Assembly: GCF_046844695.1 (NCBI RefSeq)
Contig: NZ_CP177354.1
Coordinates: 1,364,001 to 1,428,000, forward strand
Direction: 5' to 3'
DNA length: 64,000 nt
DNA from: Pokkaliibacter plantistimulans
GTDB lineage: Bacteria > Pseudomonadota > Gammaproteobacteria > Pseudomonadales > Balneatricaceae
Shown in pieces: positions 26,743 through 35,985 of the stretch (position 1 is the first letter of the stretch; the number at the start of each line of letters is the position of its first letter). The position numbers and the translations under genes are program-made. The notes beneath the pieces are model-generated. The model had not been told where the DNA came from, made no database searches, and worked only from the letters and a program-made list of their open reading frames with translations.

Positions 26743-28086
26743 ATGACCATGATGCAGTGGCATGACCTGCTGAGCACCGAGCGCCTCGGCAAACAGGAAC
26801 AGGAGCAGCGTGAGCCGGGACGCACGCCCTTTCATAAGGACCATGACCGCATCGTCTTTTCCAATGCCTTCCGGCGCCTGACCAAGAAAACGCAGGTGCA
26901 TTCGCTTTCCCATAATGACAATGTGCATAACCGCCTGACTCACAGTCTGGAAGTCAGCTGTGTCGGTCGTAGTCTGGGGATACAGGTTGGTCAGGCCATT
27001 GCCGGGCAGCTTCCTGCACACTGCAGCCCCTATGATCTGGGGGCCATCGTGCAGTCGGCCTGCCTGGCCCATGATATTGGCAACCCGCCTTTTGGCCACT
27101 TTGGCGAGGCGTCTATCCGTCACTGGTTTACCGAAGCACGCAAGCGTGGCCTGCTGGACGGTCTGACCGATGCCCAGCAACAGGACTTTCTGGTGTTTGA
27201 AGGCAACGCGCAGGGCTTTCGGGTGCTGACCCAGCTGGAGTATCACTATCAGCGTGGTGGAATGCGCCTGACTTACGCCACACTGGGGGCGTTTCTCAAG
27301 TATCCCTGGGTGTCGGATCACCCCATGGTGGCCATCAAGGAAAAGTATGGCTGCAATCAGGCGGAGCAGGGCATCCTGCAGCAGATTGCCGCCAGGCTCG
27401 GCCTGCTGCCCCGCGCGGATGGTGGTTATCACCGTCATCCGCTGGTGTATCTGATGGAGGCGGCGGACGATATCTGCTATGCCATTCTCGATCTGGAAGA
27501 CGGTGTCGAGCTGGGTTTGCTGCGTGAGGACGAAGTGGTGGATATTCTGCGACCGTTGGTGGGGCAGGCCAAGCTGGATGAGTTGCGGCATAACACCTTT
27601 GAGGCGGCGTACTCCCCTAACTCCACCAAGAAGCTGTCACTGCTGCGCGGCAAGGCTATCGAACATCTGGTCAGTGCGGTATGTGATGCCTTCGTGCTGC
27701 ATCATCAGGCGATTCTGACAGGTCAGCTGGACGGTGATCTGATCAGCCATTGTGATGAGGCGACCCGCACCAGTGTGCAGCAGGCCAAGTCCGTCGCCCG
27801 TGAGCGCATCTTCCGCCACAGTGCCCGTACCCGTTCTGAACTGTCGGCGTATGCCACTCTGGAAAAACTGTTGACCCATTTTATTGACGCAGCGCGTGAG
27901 CAGGCACTGCACCCCAGTATAAGCTTCAAGAGTGAGCGCCTGCTGATGCTGATGGGCTCGACCCGCCCGGTGGCTGGCGATGATCTGTACACCTGCTATC
28001 TCAAGGTGATCGATTTTATCAGTGGTATGACAGACAACTATGCGGTGGCCACGGCGCGAGAAATTACCGGACATTTTGCTGCCTGA
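26743..28086 (+). CDS. dgt: Deoxyguanosinetriphosphate triphosphohydrolase-like protein
   Basis: HD-domain hydrolase that cleaves dNTPs to deoxynucleoside and tripolyphosphate. 447 residues, the length of the Pseudomonas-type enzyme (E. coli Dgt is 505). The N-terminal RIVFSNAFRRLTKKTQVHS is typical. Metal ligands are His67 in HNRLTHSLEV and His110-Asp111 in LAHDIGNPPFGHFGE. ATG codons at 26743 and 26749 are alternatives. A short gap (69 bases) separates it from the CYTH gene. Its strict dGTP preference cannot be judged from sequence. Confidence 0.93.
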   Translation: MTMMQWHDLLSTERLGKQEQEQREPGRTPFHKDHDRIVFSNAFRRLTKKTQVHSLSHNDNVHNRLTHSLEVSCVGRSLGIQVGQAIAGQLPAHCSPYDLGAIVQSACLAHDIGNPPFGHFGEASIRHWFTEARKRGLLDGLTDAQQQDFLVFEGNAQGFRVLTQLEYHYQRGGMRLTYATLGAFLKYPWVSDHPMVAIKEKYGCNQAEQGILQQIAARLGLLPRADGGYHRHPLVYLMEAADDICYAILDLEDGVELGLLREDEVVDILRPLVGQAKLDELRHNTFEAAYSPNSTKKLSLLRGKAIEHLVSAVCDAFVLHHQAILTGQLDGDLISHCDEATRTSVQQAKSVARERIFRHSARTRSELSAYATLEKLLTHFIDAAREQALHPSISFKSERLLMLMGSTRPVAGDDLYTCYLKVIDFISGMTDNYAVATAREITGHFAA

Positions 28087-28155
28087 TCTGGCGTGTCTTA
28101 GCGCGTTCTTACAGCAAACTGATCCAGGCATACGGATACACAGGAAGCCCTAATA

Positions 28156-29244
28156 ATGAGTCATGAAACCGAACTGAAACTAAGCCTGTCGCCTGCCTTG
28201 GTGGACGCGTTGCTGCACCACCCGCTGCTGCAACAGGCGGAGGATCAGGGCAGTAAAACCCTGTTCAATACCTACTTCGACACCCCTGATCTGGCACTGC
28301 AACGCAACCGGGTGGCGCTGCGTATCCGTCGTGCTGGTGAGCAGTACCTGCAGACCCTCAAAACCCAGGGGCATAGCCTTGGCGGGCTGCACCAGCGAGG
28401 CGAGTGGGAATATCCACTGGCAGGGCCGGTTCTGGATCTGTCGTTGCTGCCGGAAGGGGCCTGGCCCGCATCGCTGGAGCAATGTCTGGAAAAGCTGACA
28501 CCAGCCTTCACGACGGATTTTATGCGTCATCAATGGCGGCTGCACTGGCGTGACAGTGATATCGAGCTGGTGCTGGATCAGGGCAAGGTGCTGGCAGGTG
28601 AGCGCACGCAGGTCATTTCCGAAGTGGAAATGGAGCTGAAACAGGGACAGGTGGCAGACCTGTTCAGTCTGGCTGAGCAGCTGGCACAGGACTTGCCGCT
28701 CTATGTCTGCGATATCAGCAAGGGGGAGCGTGGCTATTGCCTGTTTTTGCAACAGGAGCCGCGGGATCAGGCTGTCCCCCAGCTGGAGAGTGATGCCAGC
28801 CACGAGCAGGTGTACGAGCAGTTGTTTGGCTATTATCTGAACGGCTGGCAGCGTCACTGGGAAATCTATGCCAGCACCGGGCTCAGCCGCCATCTGGAGC
28901 GGGTACGGAGTCATATTCGCTCGCTGATTGATGTCATTCTCAGCTTTGCGGCGGTCATTCCTACACCGGACAAAGCGGTGGCACAGCAGTTGTCCCTGCT
29001 GGAGGCGCGCTTATCGGGAATGCTGGCATTTCGCACCATTCAGGGGCTGACGGGTCTGGAGCACAGCCCGCTGCTGAAGCAGGAGCGACTGAACTCACGC
29101 GAAGCCTGGCAGCAACTGGTGGATGAACCCTGGGTGGGGGCATTACTGCTGCGGCTGAGCGCCTGGCTGGTGTTGAAGCAATGGCGGCTGCATGCGGATG
29201 CCGAACAGCGAACACAGCAGGCCGTCAGCTTTATTGGTTCGTGA
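28156..29244 (+). CDS. CYTH-domain inorganic triphosphatase-like protein
   Basis: 362 residues. The N-terminal CYTH domain (about 1-200) begins with the signature ExExK (Glu4, Glu6, Lys8 in ETELKL) and continues with NTYFDTPDLALQRNRVALRIR and ISEVEMELKQG, the acidic and basic residues that line the triphosphate tunnel. Relatives such as E. coli YgiF hydrolyse inorganic tripolyphosphate. The C-terminal 150 residues are helical and resemble a reduced CHAD domain, but the expected histidine pattern is weak, so I leave that open. Upstream dgt makes tripolyphosphate, the possible substrate of this enzyme, which makes the adjacency noteworthy. Confidence 0.85.
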   Translation: MSHETELKLSLSPALVDALLHHPLLQQAEDQGSKTLFNTYFDTPDLALQRNRVALRIRRAGEQYLQTLKTQGHSLGGLHQRGEWEYPLAGPVLDLSLLPEGAWPASLEQCLEKLTPAFTTDFMRHQWRLHWRDSDIELVLDQGKVLAGERTQVISEVEMELKQGQVADLFSLAEQLAQDLPLYVCDISKGERGYCLFLQQEPRDQAVPQLESDASHEQVYEQLFGYYLNGWQRHWEIYASTGLSRHLERVRSHIRSLIDVILSFAAVIPTPDKAVAQQLSLLEARLSGMLAFRTIQGLTGLEHSPLLKQERLNSREAWQQLVDEPWVGALLLRLSAWLVLKQWRLHADAEQRTQQAVSFIGS

Positions 29245-29503
29245 TGGCCAATAGGTTTTGTCGTCAAATGCTGTCAGGCCGAAATAATTCTGACTAAATG
29301 ACTGAGGTACACTTACTCTTTTTTTGCTGGTGTGCCGCCGCGGCATGGGCTGTAAGCGACAATGGTGGCAGACCGTGAACACGTCAGGCAGCGTTACCGG
29401 CAATATTGATTGCACTACAGAAGCTGGCACCTTTGCCGGTGGGTGCTGGTATCTCCTCGACGGGCGCGTTGACTGGCGGTTGTTCACGTATTAAGGAACA
29501 GGC

Positions 29504-30523
29504 ATGGGTAAAGCAACGATTCTGGTGGTGGATGACAATCCGGAAAATATTGACGTACTGGTAGGCGCTTTGGGTGAGGGTTACCAGCTACGGGTGGCGC
29601 TCAGTGGTGAGAAGGCATTGCAGATTGCCCAGCGTCAGCCATTGCCGGATATCATGCTGCTGGACGTAATGATGCCGGGGATGGACGGCTATGAGCTGTG
29701 CCGTCGTCTTAAGCAGGATGCCCTGACACAGCGTATTCCGGTGATGTTTATTACCGCCCGTAACTCCAGTGAAGATGAAGTCAAAGGGCTGGAGGCGGGG
29801 GCGGTCGACTTTATCGCCAAACCCATCAATCCACGTATTGTCAAGGCCCGTGTGGCGGCGCAGCTGGCACTCTACGATCAGCAGAAAAGCCTGTCGCAGC
29901 TGGTGCAGCAGCGCACCTCCGAGCTGCAGCTGGCACAGCAGAAAATTATCCAGTATCTGGGCAAGGCGGCAGAGTACAAGGACAACGAGACCGGCATGCA
30001 TGTGGTGCGGATGAGTCACTACGCCTATCTGCTCGCGCATGCCATTGGCATGGATGAAGAAACCGCGCAGCTGCTGAAGCAGGCTGCCCCCATGCATGAC
30101 ATCGGTAAAATCGGTATTGCGGATCATATCCTGCTCAAACCGGGCAAGCTCGATGCCGCGGAGTGGGCCGAAATGCAGCGTCATGTGCAGTATGGTCTGG
30201 ATATTCTCGGTGACGATGACTCCCATCTGCTGCTGACGCTGGCCCGGGAAATCATTGCGCATCACCATGAAAAATGGGATGGCAGCGGTTATCCCCAGGG
30301 TCTGCGAGGCGAGGAAATTTCTCTGGCAGGACGCATCGTGGCGCTGGCCGATGTGTTTGACGCACTGACCTCAGTGCGCCCGTATAAACCTGCCTGGAGT
30401 GATGAAGATGCTATCGGGTTTATCCGTGACCAGTCAGGTCAGCATTTTGAGCCGCGGCTGGTGGATACGTTTGTTGCACTGATGCCACAGATTCTGGAAG
30501 TACGCGCCCGTTACGGCGATTGA
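29504..30523 (+). CDS. Response regulator with HD-GYP output domain
   Basis: 339 residues. Receiver domain (1-125) with the pocket DDN at 12-14, phosphoacceptor Asp54 (LLDVMMPGMDG) and the conserved lysine in FIAKPINP. A coiled coil (about 128-155) leads into an HD-GYP domain (about 155-335): His198-Asp199 in PMHDIGKIGIAD, HHHEKWDGSGYPQGL with Gly262-Tyr263-Pro264, and LADVFDALTSVRPYK. HD-GYP domains hydrolyse cyclic di-GMP; all expected metal ligands seem present. A good AAGGAA site precedes the ATG. The hybrid kinase follows after 13 bases and is the likely phosphodonor. Confidence 0.93.
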   Translation: MGKATILVVDDNPENIDVLVGALGEGYQLRVALSGEKALQIAQRQPLPDIMLLDVMMPGMDGYELCRRLKQDALTQRIPVMFITARNSSEDEVKGLEAGAVDFIAKPINPRIVKARVAAQLALYDQQKSLSQLVQQRTSELQLAQQKIIQYLGKAAEYKDNETGMHVVRMSHYAYLLAHAIGMDEETAQLLKQAAPMHDIGKIGIADHILLKPGKLDAAEWAEMQRHVQYGLDILGDDDSHLLLTLAREIIAHHHEKWDGSGYPQGLRGEEISLAGRIVALADVFDALTSVRPYKPAWSDEDAIGFIRDQSGQHFEPRLVDTFVALMPQILEVRARYGD

Positions 30524-30536
30524 AGGGAAACTGGGT

Positions 30537-33500
30537 ATGCAGCCTGGCGATCAGACACAGCAACCGCTTGCCGAGCAGGGCGCGGGTTCCTATCACAGCA
30601 TTCGTAGCAGCATGACCTGGGTAATGGTCACCCTGATTACCCTGATCGTGTTGCTGTTTTTCCTCTTCTTTCAGCAGCTGATCATCAGTCCCACCCTGCG
30701 CAATATCACGCAGCTGCAGCTGGATAAGGTTAACACCCGGGTGGGCAGGCAGGTTGACAGCCTGCTGGATGAAATTCAGTCGCAACAGGGCATGGTCCGC
30801 AGCTGGATGCAGGCCGATTTGCTGCGCCCGTTCACGCTGGAAAACTCCAGTCAGTGGTTGTATCCACTGATGCGCGAGTATCCCTATATTTCTGCGATCA
30901 GCTTCTATTCCTCGACCGGAAAGTTCTTTGTGGTTGCGCCGGTGGAGCATCAGCAGTGGCAAAACTTTTCCGGCTACTGGAATACGTCGGAGGCCACTAC
31001 CTGGCGCAAGGTCTGGGATGAACGCAGTGGCGACATCAGCGATCAGCCAACCCGGGAAAATGTACCTCTGGCCGGTATGGCCTGGAGGCAGACATTGCAA
31101 GAAGCGTTGCAATCAGGCCCGGAGCAGCGCTTCAGCTGGTCAGTGCCTTATCTCGATCCGCGTAATGATCAGCCCGTCATCGACCTGACCAGCACCCTGA
31201 GCCTGAGCAACGGTGAGCGCATACTGGTGCGCTTCAATGTGCGTCTGGATCTGCTGATCCGCAGTCTGGACAGTACCTATGTCAGCTATAACGGTCGCTC
31301 CACCGTGCTGGTTGGCACCAGCAGCAGTCAGGTAGTGGCCGGTACACTCGATAAGGATCCGATTAATCGTTACCTGATTCAGCATACTCAGGTCGTGCCG
31401 GCCGCTTTCTTCCAGCAAGGCTTACTTTTCAGCCGTCAGGGACAGGCAGAGGTGCATTTTGACAATGGCGGACACTGGACCGGACTGGTATCGCGCTTTC
31501 GTCGCGGTGAGCTGATTTTCCTCGGCATTGCCCTGGCACCGGACGATGACTTTGTGCCGGACTTCAGTCAGCGCTACATCTACAGCCTTGGCCTGTTGCT
31601 GCTGTGTCTGCTGGCGGCAGCGCTGGCCATCGGCTTTTATGCCCGGCGGCTGTCGAAGCCGCTGACCGCATTGGTGCGTCTGAGTCTGCAATTTGCCGAG
31701 GGCCAGTTTGCTGATCAGCCGATCAATGGCAACCGTATCAGGGAGCTGGAGCAGCTGCTCAGTGCCACCCGCACCATGGGGACACAGCTGGAGCGTTCTG
31801 CCCGGCATCTGCGGGCAACCAATTCAGAGCTGGAAGAACGGGTGGAGCGCCGTACCCGGGAGTTGAGTGGCCAGTTGCAGTTCCTGCAGTTACTGCTGGA
31901 TACCCTGCCTTATCCGGTGTTTGTCAAAGATGGTGAAGGTCGCTATGTGCTGTGCAATCGGGCCTTTGAGCAGTTCAATGCGCTGCAGCGTGAGGAGATT
32001 ATCGGCAAGAACCTGATGGACGTCGGCTATTTGCCTGAGCAGGACAATCTCGATACGCACAGCTGCGATATGGCCCTGATTCACAGCCAGGGGGAATATC
32101 AGGGCGAAGGCCCGCGTGTCTGCGGCGATGGTATTAGTCGCTATTGTCTGTTCTGGGGGAGGGGGTTCCGCCAGGAGGATGGGCACTCCGGCATGATTGG
32201 CATTATTGTTGACCTGTCACAGCAGAAGGAAGCCGAGGAACAGTTGCGGGTGATTTTCGATGCCTCGGCTGATGCCCTGTGGTTGCTGGAGGGGCAGCAG
32301 TTACTGGAGGGCAGCCCGGCGACACGTTCCTTGCTGCGTCTGCCCGCCGATGCGGTCCTGGCGGGGATGCGGCCGTGGCAGGAACCGTTCTCCCCGCAGC
32401 GGCAGGCTGACGGACGCTTGTCTGCCGAGCTGATGGGCGAGTATATGGAGCAGGCGCTGCACAGTGATTATCCGGTGCGCTTTGAATGGCTGTTCCGCTG
32501 CAGCGACAACAGTCTGCTGCCTGCTCAGGTCGCACTGCGCCGCGTCGTGCTGCGTGGTCGTCCGGGACTGATGGCGGTGGTGCATGACATGAGTGAGTTC
32601 AAACAGCTGGAGATCATGCTGCGCCGGGCCAAGCAGGCGGCGGATGAAGCCAACCGCATGAAGAGTGATTTTCTGGCCAATATGAGCCATGAAATCCGCA
32701 CCCCGATGAATGCCATCATCGGTCTGGCCCATCTGGCGCTGCTGACCGAACTGAACCCAAGGCAGTATGACTATCTGCAGAAAATCCACGGCTCGGCGCA
32801 GAGTCTGCTGGGCATCCTCAATGACATTCTCGATTTCTCCAAGATTGAAGCAGGCAAACTGCATCTGGAGCAGGTGCCCTTTGATCTCAACGATATTATT
32901 CAGCAGGTGCGGGTGCTGATTGGCGGGAGTGTCACGGCCAAGGGGCTGGCATTGCAGTTCCAGCAGGACAGCGATGTGCCGGTCGGCTTGTTGGGTGATC
33001 CGCTTCGATTGCAGCAGGTGTTGCTCAATCTGATGAGTAATGCGGTGAAGTTTACCCATCAGGGTGAAATCAGCCTGCACATCCAGCGCTGTGCTGACCA
33101 GCGTCTGCAGGCAGGAGAGGTGCGTCTGGGCTTTGCCGTGCGTGACAGTGGCATCGGTTTGACGGTCGAACAGCAGGCCAGGCTGTTTGAGGCGTTTGCG
33201 CAGGCAGACACCACCACTACCCGTCGTTATGGCGGTACCGGGCTGGGCCTGAGTATCTGCCAGCGGCTGGTGCGGATGATGGGCGGTCAGGTGGAGGTGC
33301 AGAGTGAGGCGGGTGTCGGCAGTACCTTCTCTTTCTCCGTCGTGCTGCGTGAGGTGGCTATCCAGAGCCTGCCGCGACCGACCTTGCCGGTGGAGCTGAA
33401 AGGCGCCGAAGTACTGGTCGTGGATGATCATCTCAGCGTGCGCTATGTGCTCGCCCAGTATCTGGAGGCGATGGGTTTTAAAGTCACTCAGGCCAGCTGT

Positions 33501-34877
33501 GGTGAGGAGGCGCTGGCCTGTTGTGCTGACCGCCACTATGCGCTGGTATTGCTGGACTGGAATATGCCGGATATGGATGGCTGCGCGACGCTGGAGCTGA
33601 TCCGCCATCTGCCCGGACCACCACCTGCCGTCATCATGGTGTCGGCCTACAGCGACCAGGAGGTGAAAGATCAGGCGACGGCCCTGCAGGCTGCTGATTA
33701 TCTGGTCAAGCCCGTCAGTCAGTCACAGCTGGCGGATGCCATTATCAAACTCTTCGGCAGTGGTCGGGTGGAAGGGATACCTGAGCAGGTCATGGTCAGT
33801 GAGACCCAGGACGGGGGGCAGCCGCTGGCCGGGCGGAAAGTGCTGGTGGCCGAAGATAACGAGATCAATCAGCAGATCATCAGTGAGTTACTGCATCATG
33901 CCGGTATCGATGTGGTGCTGGTGGGTGATGGGCAACAGGCGCTGGCGGTGCTGGAGAAGGATGACTTTGATGCGCTGCTGATGGACGTGCAGATGCCTGT
34001 CATGGATGGCCTGACGGCAACTCGCCAGTTGCGGCAGCAAGCGCGCTGGGCATCACTTCCGGTGATTGCCATGACCGCCAATGTGATGAGCCGGGATCGT
34101 CAGCGCTGCCTGGATGCCGGGATGAATGATCATGTCGGCAAACCTATTGATGTGGCTGAACTGTTCAGAACCTTGACGCAGTGGCTGCCTACACCCGCCC
34201 GTAACGGTGACAGGGAATTCGACAGCGCTGCTAAAGTAACAGGCCAGACAACGTCCGCTGAACCGGCTTTGCCTCTGCCTTTACCTGATATGACCACCGT
34301 GCTGGATAGCGAGTCCGCCATCGCTAATATGGGCGGTGATCGCGCACTCTATCTGCGGGTACTACAACGGGTAGCAGAGTCTCACAAGCAGACCTGTGAT
34401 GAGCTGAAGCATGCCTACCAGCAGCAGGACTGGTCGCAGCTGGGTCTGCTGCTGCATACCCTGAAAGGGTTAAGCGGCACTATTGGTGCGGGCGCTCTGG
34501 CTGAACTGAGCCAGCGGCTGGAGCAGCAGACCAGCAAGCAGCAGCGCTGGTCCGCCACTGAACAGCAGGCGTTGCTGGATGGGATGCAGCAGGTACTTAC
34601 CGCTATTGAAGCACTGCTAGGGGATGAGGATGATGGAGTTTCCTCAGTCGAAGTGATGCCGATTGAAGCTGTCACCGGGGCGCCTTCAGCCGGGCAGCTG
34701 AGTGCACTGCGCAGGTTACTGGAGGATGATGATGCTCAGGCTGCGCAGATGGCTCGCGAGTTATACCAGCAGTATGGTCAGCTGGCACAACTGCAGCGTA
34801 TTGCTGTGCTGGCGGGAAGTTATCGTTTTGAGGAGGCGTTGCAACTGCTGGTGCAGATGGATCAGGGCGAGAGCTAA
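30537..34877 (+). CDS. Large hybrid sensor kinase (HAMP-PAS-PAS-HisKA-HATPase-REC-REC-HPt)
   Basis: 1446 residues with a full phosphorelay in one chain. Membrane helix at about 25-47, a periplasmic sensor of about 300 residues, second helix (about 343-368), HAMP (about 369-425), two PAS-like modules (about 445-565 and 570-690), HisKA with His718 (LANMSHEIRTPMNA), the ATPase domain (VLLNLMSNAVKFTHQG; GGTGLGLSICQRL), two receivers with Asp1007 and Asp1150, and an HPt domain with His1307 (LHTLKGLSGTIGAG). All four phospho-sites are intact. With the HD-GYP regulator just upstream, this gives a two-gene relay to c-di-GMP degradation. The signal is unknown. Confidence 0.94.
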   Translation: MQPGDQTQQPLAEQGAGSYHSIRSSMTWVMVTLITLIVLLFFLFFQQLIISPTLRNITQLQLDKVNTRVGRQVDSLLDEIQSQQGMVRSWMQADLLRPFTLENSSQWLYPLMREYPYISAISFYSSTGKFFVVAPVEHQQWQNFSGYWNTSEATTWRKVWDERSGDISDQPTRENVPLAGMAWRQTLQEALQSGPEQRFSWSVPYLDPRNDQPVIDLTSTLSLSNGERILVRFNVRLDLLIRSLDSTYVSYNGRSTVLVGTSSSQVVAGTLDKDPINRYLIQHTQVVPAAFFQQGLLFSRQGQAEVHFDNGGHWTGLVSRFRRGELIFLGIALAPDDDFVPDFSQRYIYSLGLLLLCLLAAALAIGFYARRLSKPLTALVRLSLQFAEGQFADQPINGNRIRELEQLLSATRTMGTQLERSARHLRATNSELEERVERRTRELSGQLQFLQLLLDTLPYPVFVKDGEGRYVLCNRAFEQFNALQREEIIGKNLMDVGYLPEQDNLDTHSCDMALIHSQGEYQGEGPRVCGDGISRYCLFWGRGFRQEDGHSGMIGIIVDLSQQKEAEEQLRVIFDASADALWLLEGQQLLEGSPATRSLLRLPADAVLAGMRPWQEPFSPQRQADGRLSAELMGEYMEQALHSDYPVRFEWLFRCSDNSLLPAQVALRRVVLRGRPGLMAVVHDMSEFKQLEIMLRRAKQAADEANRMKSDFLANMSHEIRTPMNAIIGLAHLALLTELNPRQYDYLQKIHGSAQSLLGILNDILDFSKIEAGKLHLEQVPFDLNDIIQQVRVLIGGSVTAKGLALQFQQDSDVPVGLLGDPLRLQQVLLNLMSNAVKFTHQGEISLHIQRCADQRLQAGEVRLGFAVRDSGIGLTVEQQARLFEAFAQADTTTTRRYGGTGLGLSICQRLVRMMGGQVEVQSEAGVGSTFSFSVVLREVAIQSLPRPTLPVELKGAEVLVVDDHLSVRYVLAQYLEAMGFKVTQASCGEEALACCADRHYALVLLDWNMPDMDGCATLELIRHLPGPPPAVIMVSAYSDQEVKDQATALQAADYLVKPVSQSQLADAIIKLFGSGRVEGIPEQVMVSETQDGGQPLAGRKVLVAEDNEINQQIISELLHHAGIDVVLVGDGQQALAVLEKDDFDALLMDVQMPVMDGLTATRQLRQQARWASLPVIAMTANVMSRDRQRCLDAGMNDHVGKPIDVAELFRTLTQWLPTPARNGDREFDSAAKVTGQTTSAEPALPLPLPDMTTVLDSESAIANMGGDRALYLRVLQRVAESHKQTCDELKHAYQQQDWSQLGLLLHTLKGLSGTIGAGALAELSQRLEQQTSKQQRWSATEQQALLDGMQQVLTAIEALLGDEDDGVSSVEVMPIEAVTGAPSAGQLSALRRLLEDDDAQAAQMARELYQQYGQLAQLQRIAVLAGSYRFEEALQLLVQMDQGES

Positions 34878-34890
34878 GCTCGCTCTCGCC
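34866..34890. terminator. Hairpin at the end of the hybrid kinase gene
   Basis: GGCGAGAG and CTCTCGCC (8 bp) flank the stop codon of the kinase, between convergent genes. There is no T tract, so terminator function is uncertain. Confidence 0.4.
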
Positions 34891-34905
34891 TGAGGTGTGT
34901 GCTAC

Positions 34906-35373
34906 TTAGTTACCGTGCTTGGTCAGGGTCAGGGTGCCTGGGCAACCTGCATTACCGCGGCCAAGTGCAAAGACCATTTTGCCGGTCCCTGTAGTCTGCT
35001 GCAGATCAATATTCATCAGAATTCGGCTGCCTGAGTCATAGCTACCGGGATCATCCGCACTGAATCCGCCACTGGTGGTAGCGGAAACAAAGTAAATGTG
35101 ACCAGACTGATCCACATAAGTAGGCTGCTCAGAGGCCAGATCGCCACTGATCTCACCGTCTTTGATGCGAAGCTCCAGCGATCCCTTGTCTTCATTACAA
35201 CGGAAATCATAGAGTCCGCTGCGGATTTCGCCTTTTGGCATGACATAGTTAAGAGTCCATTGGCCATCAAACTTGCCCGTTTGATCGCGATTTTCCTGCT
35301 TCACAGCCGTGCTGACGCAGGCGGTTAGGCTGGAGACAAGTGCTAATGTGACTGCAACGGGGAACAGACGCAT
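34906..35373 (-). CDS. Small outer-membrane-type lipoprotein, unknown function
   Basis: 155 residues from the ATG at 35373, which has AGGAAAGG about six bases upstream and gives a proper lipoprotein signal: hydrophobic core AVTLALVSSL and lipobox LTAC with Cys19. An in-frame start further upstream (35547) would bury this signal and overlap the divergent gene. The mature part (FDGQWTLNYVMPKGEIRSGL, then RCNEDKGSLELRIKDGEI) reads as a small beta-rich domain with two cysteines (residues about 59 and 144). The residue after the lipid cysteine is Val, so no inner-membrane retention signal. I do not recognise the family. Confidence 0.75.
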   Translation of the reverse strand: MRLFPVAVTLALVSSLTACVSTAVKQENRDQTGKFDGQWTLNYVMPKGEIRSGLYDFRCNEDKGSLELRIKDGEISGDLASEQPTYVDQSGHIYFVSATTSGGFSADDPGSYDSGSRILMNIDLQQTTGTGKMVFALGRGNAGCPGTLTLTKHGN

Positions 35374-35537
35374 AAATAACCTTTCCTGGTTTAATGTTTT
35401 CAAAATGTTACATTGAAGGCGCAATATATCAGCCAATGTAAAGAATGCAAATGACTGATTTTGTTGGTTGCTAGCCGCCGGACAGTAGAATCTGTTTCGC
35501 CCTTGATAGGGTGAATTAACAAAGGGATACAAAAAGC

Positions 35538-35840
35538 GTGGTGTCAAAACAGCAGAAGGCTTTTTATCGCAAACTTTATCTCAGCTGGCTGGTGGCTCAG
35601 CAGGAGCACAACCTCACCAGTCTGGTCGCGCTGACCGCCATGCCGCGTCGGACGATTCAGGATACGCTGGCGGATTTGTCTGACATCGGTATCGACTGCC
35701 AGTTTGTTCAGCGTGAGGGCGGGCGACACAATGAGGGTTATTACCAGCTGTGCAGCTGGGGGCCGATCAGTCCTGCATGGATAGAAGAACATCTGCAGGA
35801 ATTGCTGCAGGCGCTGGCACCGTCTGACGCTCAACAGTGA
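35538..35840 (+). CDS. Small winged-helix DNA-binding protein
   Basis: 100 residues, start GTG at 35538 or the adjacent GTG at 35541; no strong ribosome site. MPRRTIQDTLADLSDIGID is a clear recognition-helix-like segment of a winged helix, and GRHNEGYYQLCSWGPISPAW looks like the wing and the end of the domain. Similar small proteins are widespread next to unrelated genes in Gammaproteobacteria and I recall them being annotated only as helix-turn-helix proteins. It is divergent from the lipoprotein gene with a 164-bp gap, which could be its own operator region. Target unknown. Confidence 0.7.
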   Translation: MVSKQQKAFYRKLYLSWLVAQQEHNLTSLVALTAMPRRTIQDTLADLSDIGIDCQFVQREGGRHNEGYYQLCSWGPISPAWIEEHLQELLQALAPSDAQQ

Positions 35841-35985
35841 CTGGTGGGTTCGAACGAAAGAACTGCAGAGTGCTGATCCTTATTTGGCTAGAATAAGCCG
35901 AGCTATATGCCCTTGTGATCATGCCTTACCGCCAGTTATGGGAGGTAGCAGGCATGATCGACAGACAATAAAAAAGGAGGGGCCG

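Noticed and set aside
32301..33608. 435-codon minus-strand frame opposite the hybrid kinase
   Set aside because: Long only because of high GC and codon bias; antisense to the HisKA-HATPase region with H/Q/T-rich content.
35374..35547. Upstream extension of the lipoprotein gene to 35547
   Set aside because: It would bury the lipobox signal and overlap the divergent gene; the ATG at 35373 has a better ribosome site.
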